Shown: piece by piece, positions 26,901 to 35,403 of the stretch
Position numbering within the stretch: the stretch's first letter is position 1
How the letters are laid out: every line of letters begins with the position of its first letter
Origin: an uncultured Pseudomonadales bacterium
Lineage (GTDB): Bacteria; Pseudomonadota; Gammaproteobacteria; Pseudomonadales; Balneatricaceae
Direction of reading: 5' to 3'
Assembly: GCA_937773555.1 (NCBI GenBank)
Contig: CALJVT010000002.1
Coordinates: forward strand, 432,501 to 496,500
Length of the DNA stretch: 64,000 nt
Notes under the pieces: generated by a model
The model's database searches: none
Told to the model about the DNA's origin: nothing
What the model saw: only the letters and a program-made list of their open reading frames with translations
Made by a program: the position numbers and the translations under genes

Positions 26901-27360
26901 CTTTTAGGTAAGGATGAACAACCTCAAGTGCTGGGGGGTATGGAGCAAAAACGCGGTGTGTGACTATATCTTTGCTGTGCCAGAATATCTCTGAAAAACG
27001 ATTTAGTTGCTCCACTAATATAATGCCATCTCTTCGTGCGATGCCTTGTTTACACTTTGATGCAGCTTGCATGATTTGGTGAGTAATCTCATGAATATCC
27101 GGAAATTTTTCTATCTGCGGCTGCTTGAAGTAATCTCCCCATATAGTTGTTATCTCATGTTTAACCTGCGCGGCATGGACTTCTTTTTGCGCAACCAATC
27201 GGGCCAATTGAGCAGTGCTGTCCTTATCTGGATCGTCAGCTAGCTCTGCAATTATGTCCATAAGGCGCACAACGCTAAGAGCGGCAATTTGAGCCACCGC
27301 AGGGTCATAAATTTTGCAAGGAATATCGCAATGGGCATGAACTGCGGTAATGCTAAACAT
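26893..27360 (-). CDS. sodN: nickel-containing superoxide dismutase
   Basis: 155 residues from the ATG at 27360 (a TTG six codons upstream is possible). After a short propeptide MFSITAVHA the nickel hook HCDIPCKIYDPAVAQ begins: mature His1, Cys2 and Cys6 are the nickel ligands. The remaining four-helix bundle, with IWGDYFK and the EIFWHSKD region, agrees with the family. It detoxifies superoxide without iron, an advantage in iron-poor seawater. It overlaps the small upstream gene by 8 bases and sodX by 8, forming a three-gene operon. Confidence 0.95.
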   Translation of the reverse strand: MFSITAVHAHCDIPCKIYDPAVAQIAALSVVRLMDIIAELADDPDKDSTAQLARLVAQKEVHAAQVKHEITTIWGDYFKQPQIEKFPDIHEITHQIMQAASKCKQGIARRDGIILVEQLNRFSEIFWHSKDIVTHRVFAPYPPALEVVHPYLKDA

Positions 27361-27517
27361 GAGAGCTTTTAACCGCAAGGATACTTAGAATGATTGATAT
27401 CATTATTAGCATTTGCCCAGTAAGTGATAAATCATTATGCGTCAATGCGCTGCTATCAGTGTGTGCGAAACTGTTTGACGCAGAAATCAAAAGTGCTAGC
27501 GCTAGTAATTTTTTCAT
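27353..27517 (-). CDS. 54-residue exported membrane protein in the NiSOD operon
   Basis: Starts ATG at 27517 and overlaps the sodN start. A signal-like N-terminus, MKKLLALALLISASNSFA, is followed by HTDSSALTHNDLSLTGQ and a hydrophobic helix, MLIMISIILSILAV, ending KSSHV. The exposed histidines after the cleavage site recall the start of nickel/cobalt permeases of the HupE type, so nickel handling is a reasonable guess, not a demonstrated role. Its overlap with sodN suggests that sodN translation depends on it. Confidence 0.7.
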   Translation of the reverse strand: MKKLLALALLISASNSFAHTDSSALTHNDLSLTGQMLIMISIILSILAVKSSHV

Positions 27518-27597
27518 ACAGTAAATCCTCATTAAACGCGATAAAAATAAAGGTTAAAATCATGGACTTGAGTTTAGATAAGTTTATTGTTAATAGC

Positions 27598-27623
27598 AAT
27601 CATTATCATTATTATTATCATTT
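27598..27623 (-). promoter_or_regulatory. Fur-like operator upstream of the NiSOD operon
   Basis: Overlapping GATAAT-type hexamers (on the minus strand AATGATAATAATAATGATAA) 80 bases upstream of the small gene at 27517. This repeated hexamer pattern is that bound by Fur-family repressors (Fur or the nickel-sensing Nur). Confidence 0.55.
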
Positions 27624-27634
27624 GCATTAACTCG

Positions 27635-27835
27635 CTATTGTGCATTCGGTAAGTGTTCAAGGGAAAAGTACGTTAGTAAGTGGGTAAAACCGCTTATACG
27701 ATTTTTTTGGATTAAGGTTTGCCACCGTGGCACTTCTCTTGTGCCTTGGCTTGGCATAAGCATGTTTAAAATTTTACCATGTGCCTTAATTCTGCTAAAA
27801 ATTGCTGCCATGGACCAACCCAAATACGATAACAT
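27635..27835 (-). CDS. possible small protein, unrecognised
   Basis: 66 residues starting MLSYLGWSMAAIFSRIKAHG, with a polar, basic middle MPSQGTREVPRWQTLIQKN. No ribosome site is visible and no family is recognised. It follows the Fur-controlled small gene at 27944-28111 on the same strand after 108 bases. Confidence 0.3.
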   Translation of the reverse strand: MLSYLGWSMAAIFSRIKAHGKILNMLMPSQGTREVPRWQTLIQKNRISGFTHLLTYFSLEHLPNAQ

Positions 27836-27943
27836 TCGAATATTTATAGGGTGACTGGAGTGGTTCCAGACAAAGGTAGTTATTGGTACCTTAGTCTTTA
27901 CATGTATGCCCCCTGGATTTTACCTAATTGGCTAGTAAAATTT

Positions 27944-28111
27944 TTATAGCCAATAAGCATCCTCTTGCTCTTCATCGAAAGACTTAGATTGATCAGTATT
28001 CTGATGTTGTAGCTGGACTAGGGGGTCTACCGTCCCCTTTGGTTGAGCAGGCAATGGTGCAGTGTGTTGCCACTGGCTGAGATAAAATTCGGTGAGTAAT
28101 TGGTTAATCAT
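27944..28111 (-). CDS. Fur-controlled 55-residue protein
   Basis: Begins MINQLLTEFYLSQWQHTAPL and ends KSFDEEQEDAYWL; soluble, acidic C-terminus, not recognised. AGGAGAGG lies about 10 bases before the ATG, and a Fur-type box overlapping a good promoter lies 39 bases upstream (28150-28185). The promoter is an inverted near-copy of that of hugZ, which links this small protein to iron or heme use. Confidence 0.6.
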   Translation of the reverse strand: MINQLLTEFYLSQWQHTAPLPAQPKGTVDPLVQLQHQNTDQSKSFDEEQEDAYWL

Positions 28112-28149
28112 TTGGATAAAACCTCTCCTTTGGGCTTTAAAAAATTCCC

Positions 28150-28185
28150 ACTAATGATAATCATTCTCATTCGTGACTGCAAGTG
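28150..28185 (-). promoter_or_regulatory. Fur-regulated promoter for the 55-residue gene
   Basis: On the minus strand TTGCAG and TATCAT are 16 bases apart, and the Fur-like box ATGAGAATGATTATCATTA overlaps the -10. It is 30/36 identical to the inverted copy at 28293-28328. Confidence 0.65.
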
Positions 28186-28292
28186 ATATTTGACTACGGT
28201 TTAAAGTTTTATGCATGGTTATTACTCCACGTTCTAAAAACAGATAAGGTCAGTTAGTTTGAAGACGCAACCCGTAAATTTAACCCTAATAC

Positions 28293-28328
28293 CACTTGCA
28301 ATCACTAATAAGAATCATTATCATTTAT
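28293..28328 (+). promoter_or_regulatory. Fur-regulated promoter for hugZ
   Basis: TTGCAA and TATCAT are separated by 16 bases, with the Fur-like box AATAAGAATCATTATCATTT overlapping the -10. It lies about 115 bases upstream of the hugZ ATG and mirrors the copy at 28150-28185. Confidence 0.65.
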
Positions 28329-28443
28329 TTAAAGGTGTGATTATCTCAACACATGTTGTATTAGGCGTTTTGTGCTTAGGTTTTTGCTTAGGTTAGCCAA
28401 TAGCCCGCTAACTATATTTATTGTCAATTAATTACGATTAGTT

Positions 28444-29178
28444 ATGAATACATCTAACACTCATTACGAACTGCATGCAGTTAATCTTTTTAGGTCTAGT
28501 AACACGGCCGTTTTATCAACCCTTTCAAAAAGCACAGATGGCTACCCTTTTGGTAGCTTTGTCACATTCGTCTCCCATAGTAATAGGGAGCTATTTATAT
28601 ATATTAGTGATATCGCAGAGCATACAAAAAATATTCTTAGTGACTCAAGAGGCTGTGTCACTATATTTTCAGTCAACCCAGAAGGTGATAAGCAGAACAG
28701 CGCCAGGCTCAGTTTAATTGGAGACCTAATTAAGATCCCCAGTAATGAGGTGAAAACCTGCCAAACAAGATTCTTTAAACTTTCCCCTGAAAGTGAAAGT
28801 TACTCCCACATACATGGTTTCCACTTGTATAAATTAAACATATTGAAGGCTAGATGGATCGGTGGTTTTGGTCAAATTGGTTGGTTAGACATAACCCACT
28901 GGGTTGCCTCTGCCCCAGATTGGCACAACGGCGAGAAAGCAATGATTGAGCATATGAATCAAGACCACTCTAATGTTATTTGCTCAGCACTAAATGGCGT
29001 ATTTAATATTGTCGATCCTAACGCAAAAATGTTGGCCTTGTGCACTGACGGCTATTATATTCTTTCCACAGGCACTCAGTTCTTTGTGCCTTTTCTTGAA
29101 CCATGCTATAGCGAAAAAAACGTTCGCACAGCCCTAGTAAAGCAAGCAAAAGCCTATCGAGCGTTTGAACTTAAATAG
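28444..29178 (+). CDS. hugZ: HugZ/HutZ-family heme oxygenase-like protein
   Basis: 244 residues. The first 150 form a split-barrel of the pyridoxamine-phosphate-oxidase type (AVLSTLSKSTDGYPFGSFVTF; KARWIGGFGQIGWLD). The last 80 form a DUF2470 domain beginning MIEHMNQDHSNVI. This combination is that of HugZ/HutZ proteins, which bind heme and release iron from it. The upstream Fur box fits induction by iron limitation. No HemP or TonB receptor gene is in the window. Confidence 0.88.
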   Translation: MNTSNTHYELHAVNLFRSSNTAVLSTLSKSTDGYPFGSFVTFVSHSNRELFIYISDIAEHTKNILSDSRGCVTIFSVNPEGDKQNSARLSLIGDLIKIPSNEVKTCQTRFFKLSPESESYSHIHGFHLYKLNILKARWIGGFGQIGWLDITHWVASAPDWHNGEKAMIEHMNQDHSNVICSALNGVFNIVDPNAKMLALCTDGYYILSTGTQFFVPFLEPCYSEKNVRTALVKQAKAYRAFELK

Positions 29179-29250
29179 GTTTCACAGCCTAAATTATAGG
29201 TTAATAACTAAATTTTTTTGATACATTTTTTTATAAAGTAGGGACTACAC

Positions 29251-29637
29251 ATGTTAAGCAATCTGCCATTATTTTTAAGTGGTCTGTCAGTCGGTGTTAT
29301 TTTATTTCAAACTACAATAATTGCGCCCACTGTGTTTGGTGGCTTGGGGCCTGATCGTTCAGGCCCACTTTTACGTAAGGTATTCCCTAAGTTTTTTATT
29401 CTGCTGTCAATTTTGGGTTTGTTAAATACTCTAGCTTCTGTAGTGTCAGATATGAATACGCAAGCTTACATAGGCATCGCCACTTTTGCCCTAGCTACAC
29501 TGGCTTATGGGTTAATTCCAATGACTAATAAGAGCCGTGATGAAAGTAATGAAAAGTCATTCAAACGTCTGCATAACGCCAGTGTGCTGATAACGGTTAC
29601 AATGCTTTTTGTTAACTTAGCAAGTGTAGTGATCTAA
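29251..29637 (+). CDS. DUF4149-family membrane protein
   Basis: 128 residues with four membrane helices. The pattern TTIIAPTVFGGLGPDRSGPLLRKVFPKFF near the N-terminus is the DUF4149 (TMEM205-like) signature, given here in two parts: APTVFGGL and LLRKVFPKFF. Function unknown. It begins 72 bases after hugZ and may share its transcript. Confidence 0.75.
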   Translation: MLSNLPLFLSGLSVGVILFQTTIIAPTVFGGLGPDRSGPLLRKVFPKFFILLSILGLLNTLASVVSDMNTQAYIGIATFALATLAYGLIPMTNKSRDESNEKSFKRLHNASVLITVTMLFVNLASVVI

Positions 29638-29995
29638 TGTGGTATCGGAGATTAACCAAAAACTGTGGTTGATAACACACATTACTCGTTTGGATGAGAG
29701 CTAATGCTGAGAAGGAAGACGGAACAAATACCCGTACAGAATTGGGTAACTAGGGTAATAATAACGTCACTCTTTGGTTGGTTAACCTGTTATTGAAGGC
29801 GTTAGTGCAGTTAGTTCTTGGTCTAATAATTTTCTAAAACTATCCCTAGTCACTCGATCGCGTAAACAGGGAGCTTTTGGGGTTAAGGGGTTGAACTAAT
29901 CACCAAATTCGGTTTTTGTAATGAACCAATACTCCTTGTCAGTTATTTCAATGACCGCTGAATAAAATGCAGCCATCTAAATAGGAAGAAAAATA
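29638..29995. other. intergenic region
   Basis: 358 bases with no supported gene or clear hairpin. A promoter for the PepSY-like gene at 29996 is expected here. Confidence 0.4.
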
Positions 29996-30520
29996 ATGCC
30001 AAAGACCACGTTCTTTGCTGTGGGAATAATTTTATTAGTTGCAGTTATCATTGCCCTTATGTACGGCAAAAAACCTGTTGGATTATATGAAAATGAGTCT
30101 TCTAAGATTGAAGACTTTCTCTCTGCCAATAACCAGTTTGTGGATATTGTTGAAACCATTGAAAACCAATCAACAGGTAAAGTGACGACGGCTAAGTTTG
30201 AACGTGACATTGGTAATGGAAATTCTCATATTGAATTTGAAGTAATACTGGATGATGGTGGTGAGCAGGAATATATTTTTAATACGATCAATAATGAAAT
30301 ATTTCTTCAAAAAGATACGTTAGAAGTATTTATCTCTCAATATGAGTTATTAGATATCGTTAAAAGTTTAGAGAAAAGCACTGGTGGCAAGCTAGTTGAA
30401 GCTGAATTCGAAGACACCTTAGGAGATGGCACTACGCATATAGAGCTGGACATTAAAATGCCTGATGGAAGTGAGCAGGAATACATTTTTGATACAGTGA
30501 GTAAAACCTTGGCCCTATAG
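29996..30520 (+). CDS. membrane-anchored tandem PepSY-like protein
   Basis: 174 residues: an N-terminal membrane anchor (FFAVGIILLVAVIIALMYG) and two copies of a roughly 65-residue unit. The first runs VDIVETIENQSTGKVTTAKF to GEQEYIFNT, the second LDIVKSLEKSTGGKLVEAEF to SEQEYIFDT. The pattern (I-x-x-IE, G-x-V-x-x-A-x-F/E, H-IE-x-x-V, EYxFNT) resembles PepSY domains. It probably faces the periplasm. The good AGGAAG ribosome site upstream supports the start. The internal duplication is clear. Confidence 0.7.
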   Translation: MPKTTFFAVGIILLVAVIIALMYGKKPVGLYENESSKIEDFLSANNQFVDIVETIENQSTGKVTTAKFERDIGNGNSHIEFEVILDDGGEQEYIFNTINNEIFLQKDTLEVFISQYELLDIVKSLEKSTGGKLVEAEFEDTLGDGTTHIELDIKMPDGSEQEYIFDTVSKTLAL

Positions 30521-30757
30521 TGGCGCAGTGAGTTTTCTTAGTTAACAATAGATGTTATTGAAACCTCTAGGTGACAGCGCAGAGCCAAACAGTGTTTGCA
30601 GAACCTTTATTGGTTTGAGTCCTAAGTCTAGAGGTGGCTTTAAAGCCCATGCGGCAAACGTGAGGCATTGATACGTTAGGAAATTCATACTGAGTAAAAA
30701 TTTATGAAAAAGTCACTCGCACTTTATTATGCTGCGTTGGCCACAATATAGTCTGAT

Positions 30758-31135
30758 TCAATGGAGCTTCTTTTTCTCTAAGCTTAGCTTTCCTTTTAGG
30801 CTCATGATATACGCAGCGCCTGATAACAGAAGAACAGAGCCTGATTCACCCATAAGAACAAAGGCATCCATATCTTTACCGTGCATCACTATTAAACGGC
30901 AAAGTGCTGTTATCGCAATGATAATTGGCAGGGTTACTGGGATTCTTGAAGAGCTTGTATATGCGCCCACCATACCGATGATCTCAGCGTAGATAAAAAG
31001 TGTGAATAACTTCTCTATCTGCAGGTCATAGTGAATTATCGCTGTATATATTTCAATCAAGGCAGCCACGAAGGCCCCAACACCAATAACAAGAAGAATG
31101 AACTTCTCTCCCCATTCAAACGCAATTTTCGTCAT
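30758..31135 (-). CDS. PsiE-family (phosphate-starvation-inducible) membrane protein
   Basis: 125 residues from the ATG at 31135, preceded by GAGGG; the TTG six codons upstream is less likely. Four membrane helices with IEKLFTLFIYAEIIGMVGAY and the ALCRLIVMHGKDMD segment identify the PsiE family. Its biochemical role is unknown. Monocistronic. Confidence 0.8.
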   Translation of the reverse strand: MTKIAFEWGEKFILLVIGVGAFVAALIEIYTAIIHYDLQIEKLFTLFIYAEIIGMVGAYTSSSRIPVTLPIIIAITALCRLIVMHGKDMDAFVLMGESGSVLLLSGAAYIMSLKGKLSLEKKKLH

Positions 31136-31310
31136 GCTGCTACCCTCGACCAATACCCAAAAGTCACTATGGAGAACCTACGCTATTTAGCTCTTTGAAC
31201 ATACTATAACTTTGATTAACTAACAATAGAGTTCCTACAGCTATCTATTACCCTCGATCTTGGATACCTGGCCGTTCCAAATTCTATCGTGCTCATTAGA
31301 ATTCTAAAAG

Positions 31311-31412
31311 CATAAAAAACCTAACAATCCTGATTTATAGGCAACGAAGCTAGTTGTGAGTATTAATAATAACGCTTGAAACTAGTATTTAATGGAGGTT
31401 GGGGAATTCAAA
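31311..31412 (-). repeat. repeat copy A: decayed tmRNA/tRNA 3' end with flank
   Basis: The core at about 31350-31384 matches copies at 47009 and 48087 (31/35 to the latter). On the minus strand its upstream end reads TTTGAATTCCCCAACCTCC then ATTA, a degraded form of a T-loop plus acceptor end. See the repeats at 46975 and 48051. Confidence 0.6.
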
Positions 31413-31565
31413 TTGTTCTGTCAAAGTCATACACACCAAAGGTCCATTTCTGTGGCCCTGTAGATACCCCAAGGAGACATTTATATCAACAATTCAATAT
31501 GTTACGTCTGCGCTCCTAAAGTCTTCCTGAGCACACCTTTGTTAAAAGTTAAGCTTAATTTAACC

Positions 31566-31593
31566 AAAAAAGCCCCGCATGCGGGGCTTTTTT
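31566..31593. terminator. bidirectional terminator after azurin
   Basis: Stem GCCCCGC/GCGGGGC extended by six A-T pairs, with T-runs on both strands. It lies 24 bases beyond the azurin stop. Confidence 0.93.
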
Positions 31594-31616
31594 AATAGCT
31601 AAATTATCCGTTTAAG

Positions 31617-32069
31617 CTATGGCTGCACCACAAACATACCGCGCATGCTGTAGGAATGCCCTGGCACTGAGCAGAAAAACATATAGTCCCCACCAGCCAT
31701 TAAATCTGCTGTTGAGAAATTAACGCTAGTGGTTTCCCCACCACCTATTACTGCAGAGACCGCCATTACACGGCTATCGCCTGGCTTCACATACTTTGCG
31801 TCTAGGCCAGCTTGCATGCCATCTGCCGCAACTGCGTCTAAGTCAGCTGAGGCCGACAGCACCCAGTTATGGCCCATTACATTTGCGGGTAGGCTGCCTG
31901 CATGGGTCAGATTAACTGTAATTGATTCGCAGCTTTTTTCTACGGTCATATCCGCAGCACTAAACTTTAAATAATCCCCCACTTCTACATCAAAGGTACA
32001 GGCTGCTTGAGCAATACCAGCTGTTAGAGAAAAACCTACACACAAAATTGCTTTCATCATTGTCTTCAT
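31617..32069 (-). CDS. azu: azurin (blue copper protein)
   Basis: 150 residues from the ATG at 32069, which has GGAG 5 bases upstream. A signal peptide ends near QAA; the mature chain starts CTFDVEVGDYLKFSA. The type-1 copper ligands are seen as MGHNW (His), and FFCSVPGHSYSM (Cys, His, Met). It is a small periplasmic electron carrier, often for nitrite reductase, peroxidases or stress. No partner oxidoreductase is adjacent. It ends at a strong terminator. Confidence 0.95.
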   Translation of the reverse strand: MKTMMKAILCVGFSLTAGIAQAACTFDVEVGDYLKFSAADMTVEKSCESITVNLTHAGSLPANVMGHNWVLSASADLDAVAADGMQAGLDAKYVKPGDSRVMAVSAVIGGGETTSVNFSTADLMAGGDYMFFCSVPGHSYSMRGMFVVQP

Positions 32070-32527
32070 TAAAACTCCGTTAAACCACACATTTGATTGA
32101 TAGAACAAGCGTCACTTGGCAGCCAACCGTGACTTACTTTCAAGTGGGCTTAGTACTCATGCCCCCCTGTTATTTATTTGCTTTTCTTGCCTCCTTTATA
32201 ACTTAGCTGCGTCTTTTTAATTAAAACTGACTAATCTCATATTCAGCGCTTTTGGGTTGTCCTCATTATCCACAAAACCACCAATCTTTTGGCTTAGGAA
32301 TTAGGATTTCACACACAAGCGGTTGAATTTTTTAACGTTAGATATGGTACCTCAACATGCCCAACAGGCCCACTAGACGAGTGTCACGAGATGGTAAAGT
32401 TTGGTAAAAAGTATCAGTGACAACTTTACTAAGTTGGTGGGGCTGGTGATATTACTAACCTGTTATGTTGCAAAGTTTTAGCAATATTAAATGGCTAGTG
32501 GGATTGCCAAGTTCTAAAGGTGAAGTT
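32070..32527. other. intergenic region
   Basis: 458 bases between azurin and the exporter gene on the same strand; no gene or convincing hairpin seen. It should hold the azurin promoter. Confidence 0.4.
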
Positions 32528-33559
32528 TTAAAATCCTAAACAGATCAGCACCAAGACTGCCAAAAATACCGTTTCTGCAAGCATCAGCACCATAGGGCGC
32601 CAGCCCATAGCTGCTAACTCTTTAAAGGATGATTTCATACCCAATCCCACCATTGCGACAATCAGGCACCAACGTGACATCTCAACCATAAAAATCGAAA
32701 CTTGGGGCACTATAAGTCCACCGCTGTTGAAAGAAACTATCAAAATAAAAGCCACTAGAAAGCCTGGGAGTGGAAAGCCTTTGGATTTTGTATCAGACTG
32801 TGTCTTTCCCCAGCGTGCTGCAATCAGTGCAATAATCAACACCACTGGCACCAGCATCGACACCCTTAGCAACTTGGTAAACGTGGCAATATCACCAATT
32901 TCGTCAGACATTAAATAACCCGAACCGACCACTTGAGCAACATCGTGGATCGTCGCTCCCAAAAATACTCCGCTGGCGGCAGGGCCCATATTAAACGCCG
33001 TTACGACTAGTGGGTAAACGATCATAGCGACAGTGCTCAGCGCAGTAACGCAGATCACCGTAAAAATGAGATTTTTTTCAGCATCCTTACTGTGGGGCAA
33101 TACTGCAGCAACAGCCAGTGCAGCAGAAGCACCACAAATACCTACTGCTGACCCACTCAAAATGCTCTGTGAGCGGCCTAGCTTCAGCCAGCGCCCAACA
33201 AAGAACCCAAATAGGATCGTAGCAGGCACTGCCAAGAGTACAATAACTATCGGAGTGAAACCTAAACTCATCAACTGCTCAAGGGTAATGCGCGCACCAA
33301 GCAGTGCGATACCAAAACGCAATATCGACTTGGCGGAAAACTCAATACCTGCAACACAGCGGCCTTCAGCCGATAAATAATTTAACGCTATCCCTATTAA
33401 CAATGCATAAAGAATTACCGGGCCACCATAATGTTCTGACACAAATTTTGCGGACATGGCGACCACAAAACAAAGAGTAAAACCGGGCATTAAATCAGTG
33501 AGTTTCTGCCCACCAGATGTATTTTTTAAAGAAGAAAAACTTCGTGCGATTGAAGACAT
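32528..33559 (-). CDS. YeiH-family putative sulfite/sulfate exporter
   Basis: 343 residues from the ATG at 33559 (the preceding TTG is not needed). About ten membrane helices. LMPGFTLCFVVAMSAKFVSE, LRFGIALLGARITLEQL and SAVGICGASAALAVAAV are typical of the YeiH/UPF0324 family. Relatives next to sulfonate-degradation genes are thought to export sulfite or sulfate. The presence nearby of a cysteate-lyase/D-cysteine-desulfhydrase-type gene and a TauD-like oxygenase makes that role plausible here. Confidence 0.85.
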   Translation of the reverse strand: MSSIARSFSSLKNTSGGQKLTDLMPGFTLCFVVAMSAKFVSEHYGGPVILYALLIGIALNYLSAEGRCVAGIEFSAKSILRFGIALLGARITLEQLMSLGFTPIVIVLLAVPATILFGFFVGRWLKLGRSQSILSGSAVGICGASAALAVAAVLPHSKDAEKNLIFTVICVTALSTVAMIVYPLVVTAFNMGPAASGVFLGATIHDVAQVVGSGYLMSDEIGDIATFTKLLRVSMLVPVVLIIALIAARWGKTQSDTKSKGFPLPGFLVAFILIVSFNSGGLIVPQVSIFMVEMSRWCLIVAMVGLGMKSSFKELAAMGWRPMVLMLAETVFLAVLVLICLGF

Positions 33560-34301
33560 CAATTTGCTCTGTTATTTTGTTGGAACAACACGCACCCATA
33601 TATATTTTGCCCAGCAGTGCCTTAAAGTTACAGGTCTTTTTAGGCTACTTCTAAGAGGGTATATCGGTGTGAACTACTTGTTAAGCCATCCTATTAAGAT
33701 GCCTTGTCATCACCCACAACCCCAAAGGTGCGGCGTTTAAAACGCACTGTGTCTTCAACGACTGCAGGCAATACAGCTATACTAATCCCTGCTCCAGAGA
33801 TAGGCAATATTATTACGGCGTATTTTTTGGGTATATAGTTGGGCTTAAAAAAAATCTGCCTTCTTCCCAAGCAAAATACCACATTTCCTAGTATGCCCCA
33901 CCCATTTTGGTGACAACTTCCAAGCCGTAAAAACCAATAACAACGCCATTTGGTGGCTACAAATTTTCTAGCTTCGGTGGCCGGGATAACGCTTTTTCAG
34001 CGCATGATCAATATACTGAAACCAAAACTATTTAGATCGACCTGAGCGAAGATAGCACTTAATAGGTAGCTTAGTATGTATAAGGTGGATAGCGCTAATA
34101 AAACCTAGCTAATGCCTGGTAAATGATGCCTTAGGAGAACAGTGTTTGATGTCTAATTAGCATGTGCACTTGATTATTCCCATTATTGGGAAGATCGCCC
34201 TGGTCACCTTTTTTGGCATTAGCTGGTCCACAAGACCTTTTCCAACAGGCTCTGTCGCTATCATATAGCTGTGAGATGAACCTTTTATCAAACTCACTAA
34301 G
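33560..34301. other. 742-base region without a supported gene
   Basis: Frames of about 60 codons on the minus strand (33694-33882) show no family features. The stretch is AT-rich and may hold decayed sequence. The promoter of the exporter gene should lie near 33560-33650. Confidence 0.4.
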
Positions 34302-35237
34302 CTATGCAGGTTCGGCTAGAATATCCTGTACATATTGCTGCCAGTTATGTAAAAAATCTTCCGCAACTAAGGATATAGGTAGGTGGAGGGGTGTTAAAAT
34401 ACCAATACTATATGCTGTGGCGGGCGCAAAAGGCCGAAAAACAACCGTTTTTTTGGTTGCTCGTTGCTGCATAAGTTCATAGCCTCGAGCGCTTAATTTA
34501 TCGAGTACCACACACGCTTGACCAGCGGCTACATATTCAAGCAAAGGTATAAAATACTGCGCGGTAAAGCGGACGTTAAAGTTTGCACCCTGTTCATAGA
34601 ATTTGGCTTTAATGTTTTGTACTACTTTCACTTCTGAGTGCAGCGACCCCATAGGTACATTGTTTAAATGAGTTGGTGTAATGGTGGCTTCTGCTGCTAG
34701 AGGGTGGTCAATAGGTAGGGCGCAAACACATTCCGAAGTGAAGTTCATACTATTAAAAAGCTGACTATCCGCAACACTGAAGTCTATGTCACAAAAGCCA
34801 ATATCGTAGGTTTGAGAGGACATTAAGCTGCGAATATGTGGACTACTTCGAGTAGCTATAGCAATTTTAACGTCTGCTTTTTCTGCCACATAGTTGCTGA
34901 TGAAATTAGGTAATAAAAATGATGAAGGGCCAGGCATAGATACAATACGAATTGAACCTTGAACTCGCTCACGCATCAAGGCAATATTTTGCTGTGTAGT
35001 GCGGCAGCGATCCAAAATCTCTACTGCTTCTGTGAGTAAATAGTGGGCCTCAGGCCTAGGTACTAAACGCCGGCCTTCACGTTTAAACAAAACGATATCC
35101 AAGCTATTTTCAAGATTTTTTAAGCTAGCAGTGATCGCTGGTTGAGAGCGATGTAAAGTTTTTGCGGCGCCATTAAGAGAACCGCTTTTCATAACTTCTC
35201 TAAACACCTTAAGCTGTTGTATATTCATAATATCCAT
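34302..35237 (-). CDS. LysR-family transcriptional regulator
   Basis: 311 residues. The winged HTH is at the N-terminus: IQQLKVFREVMKSGSLNGAA then LHRSQPAITASLKNLE. The substrate-binding domain follows from about residue 90. It is divergent from the TAXI-TRAP operon, 166 bases apart, so it most likely controls that uptake and degradation cluster. The inducer is probably the transported compound. Confidence 0.92.
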   Translation of the reverse strand: MDIMNIQQLKVFREVMKSGSLNGAAKTLHRSQPAITASLKNLENSLDIVLFKREGRRLVPRPEAHYLLTEAVEILDRCRTTQQNIALMRERVQGSIRIVSMPGPSSFLLPNFISNYVAEKADVKIAIATRSSPHIRSLMSSQTYDIGFCDIDFSVADSQLFNSMNFTSECVCALPIDHPLAAEATITPTHLNNVPMGSLHSEVKVVQNIKAKFYEQGANFNVRFTAQYFIPLLEYVAAGQACVVLDKLSARGYELMQQRATKKTVVFRPFAPATAYSIGILTPLHLPISLVAEDFLHNWQQYVQDILAEPA

Positions 35238-35403
35238 ATCAATAAAATCTTTAAAAATACCACTTTTTTGAATTTGTGTATATCCACCTCAGGTACTAGA
35301 CTGTTCAATACCATGAATAACTCATGCTGCTCACAGACAGAATCAGCACCTAAGGGATTGAGCTCTGGTTGTGTACAATTAAAATAACAAGAGGATTACC
35401 CCT

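Noticed and set aside
27389-27407. Fur-box-like palindrome AATGATTGATATCATT
   Set aside because: It lies inside the 54-residue gene and encodes part of its membrane helix (MIS-II), so the resemblance is probably due to the coding sequence.
33694-33882. 62-codon minus-strand frame
   Set aside because: No start context or recognised domain; kept only as part of an unexplained intergenic region.
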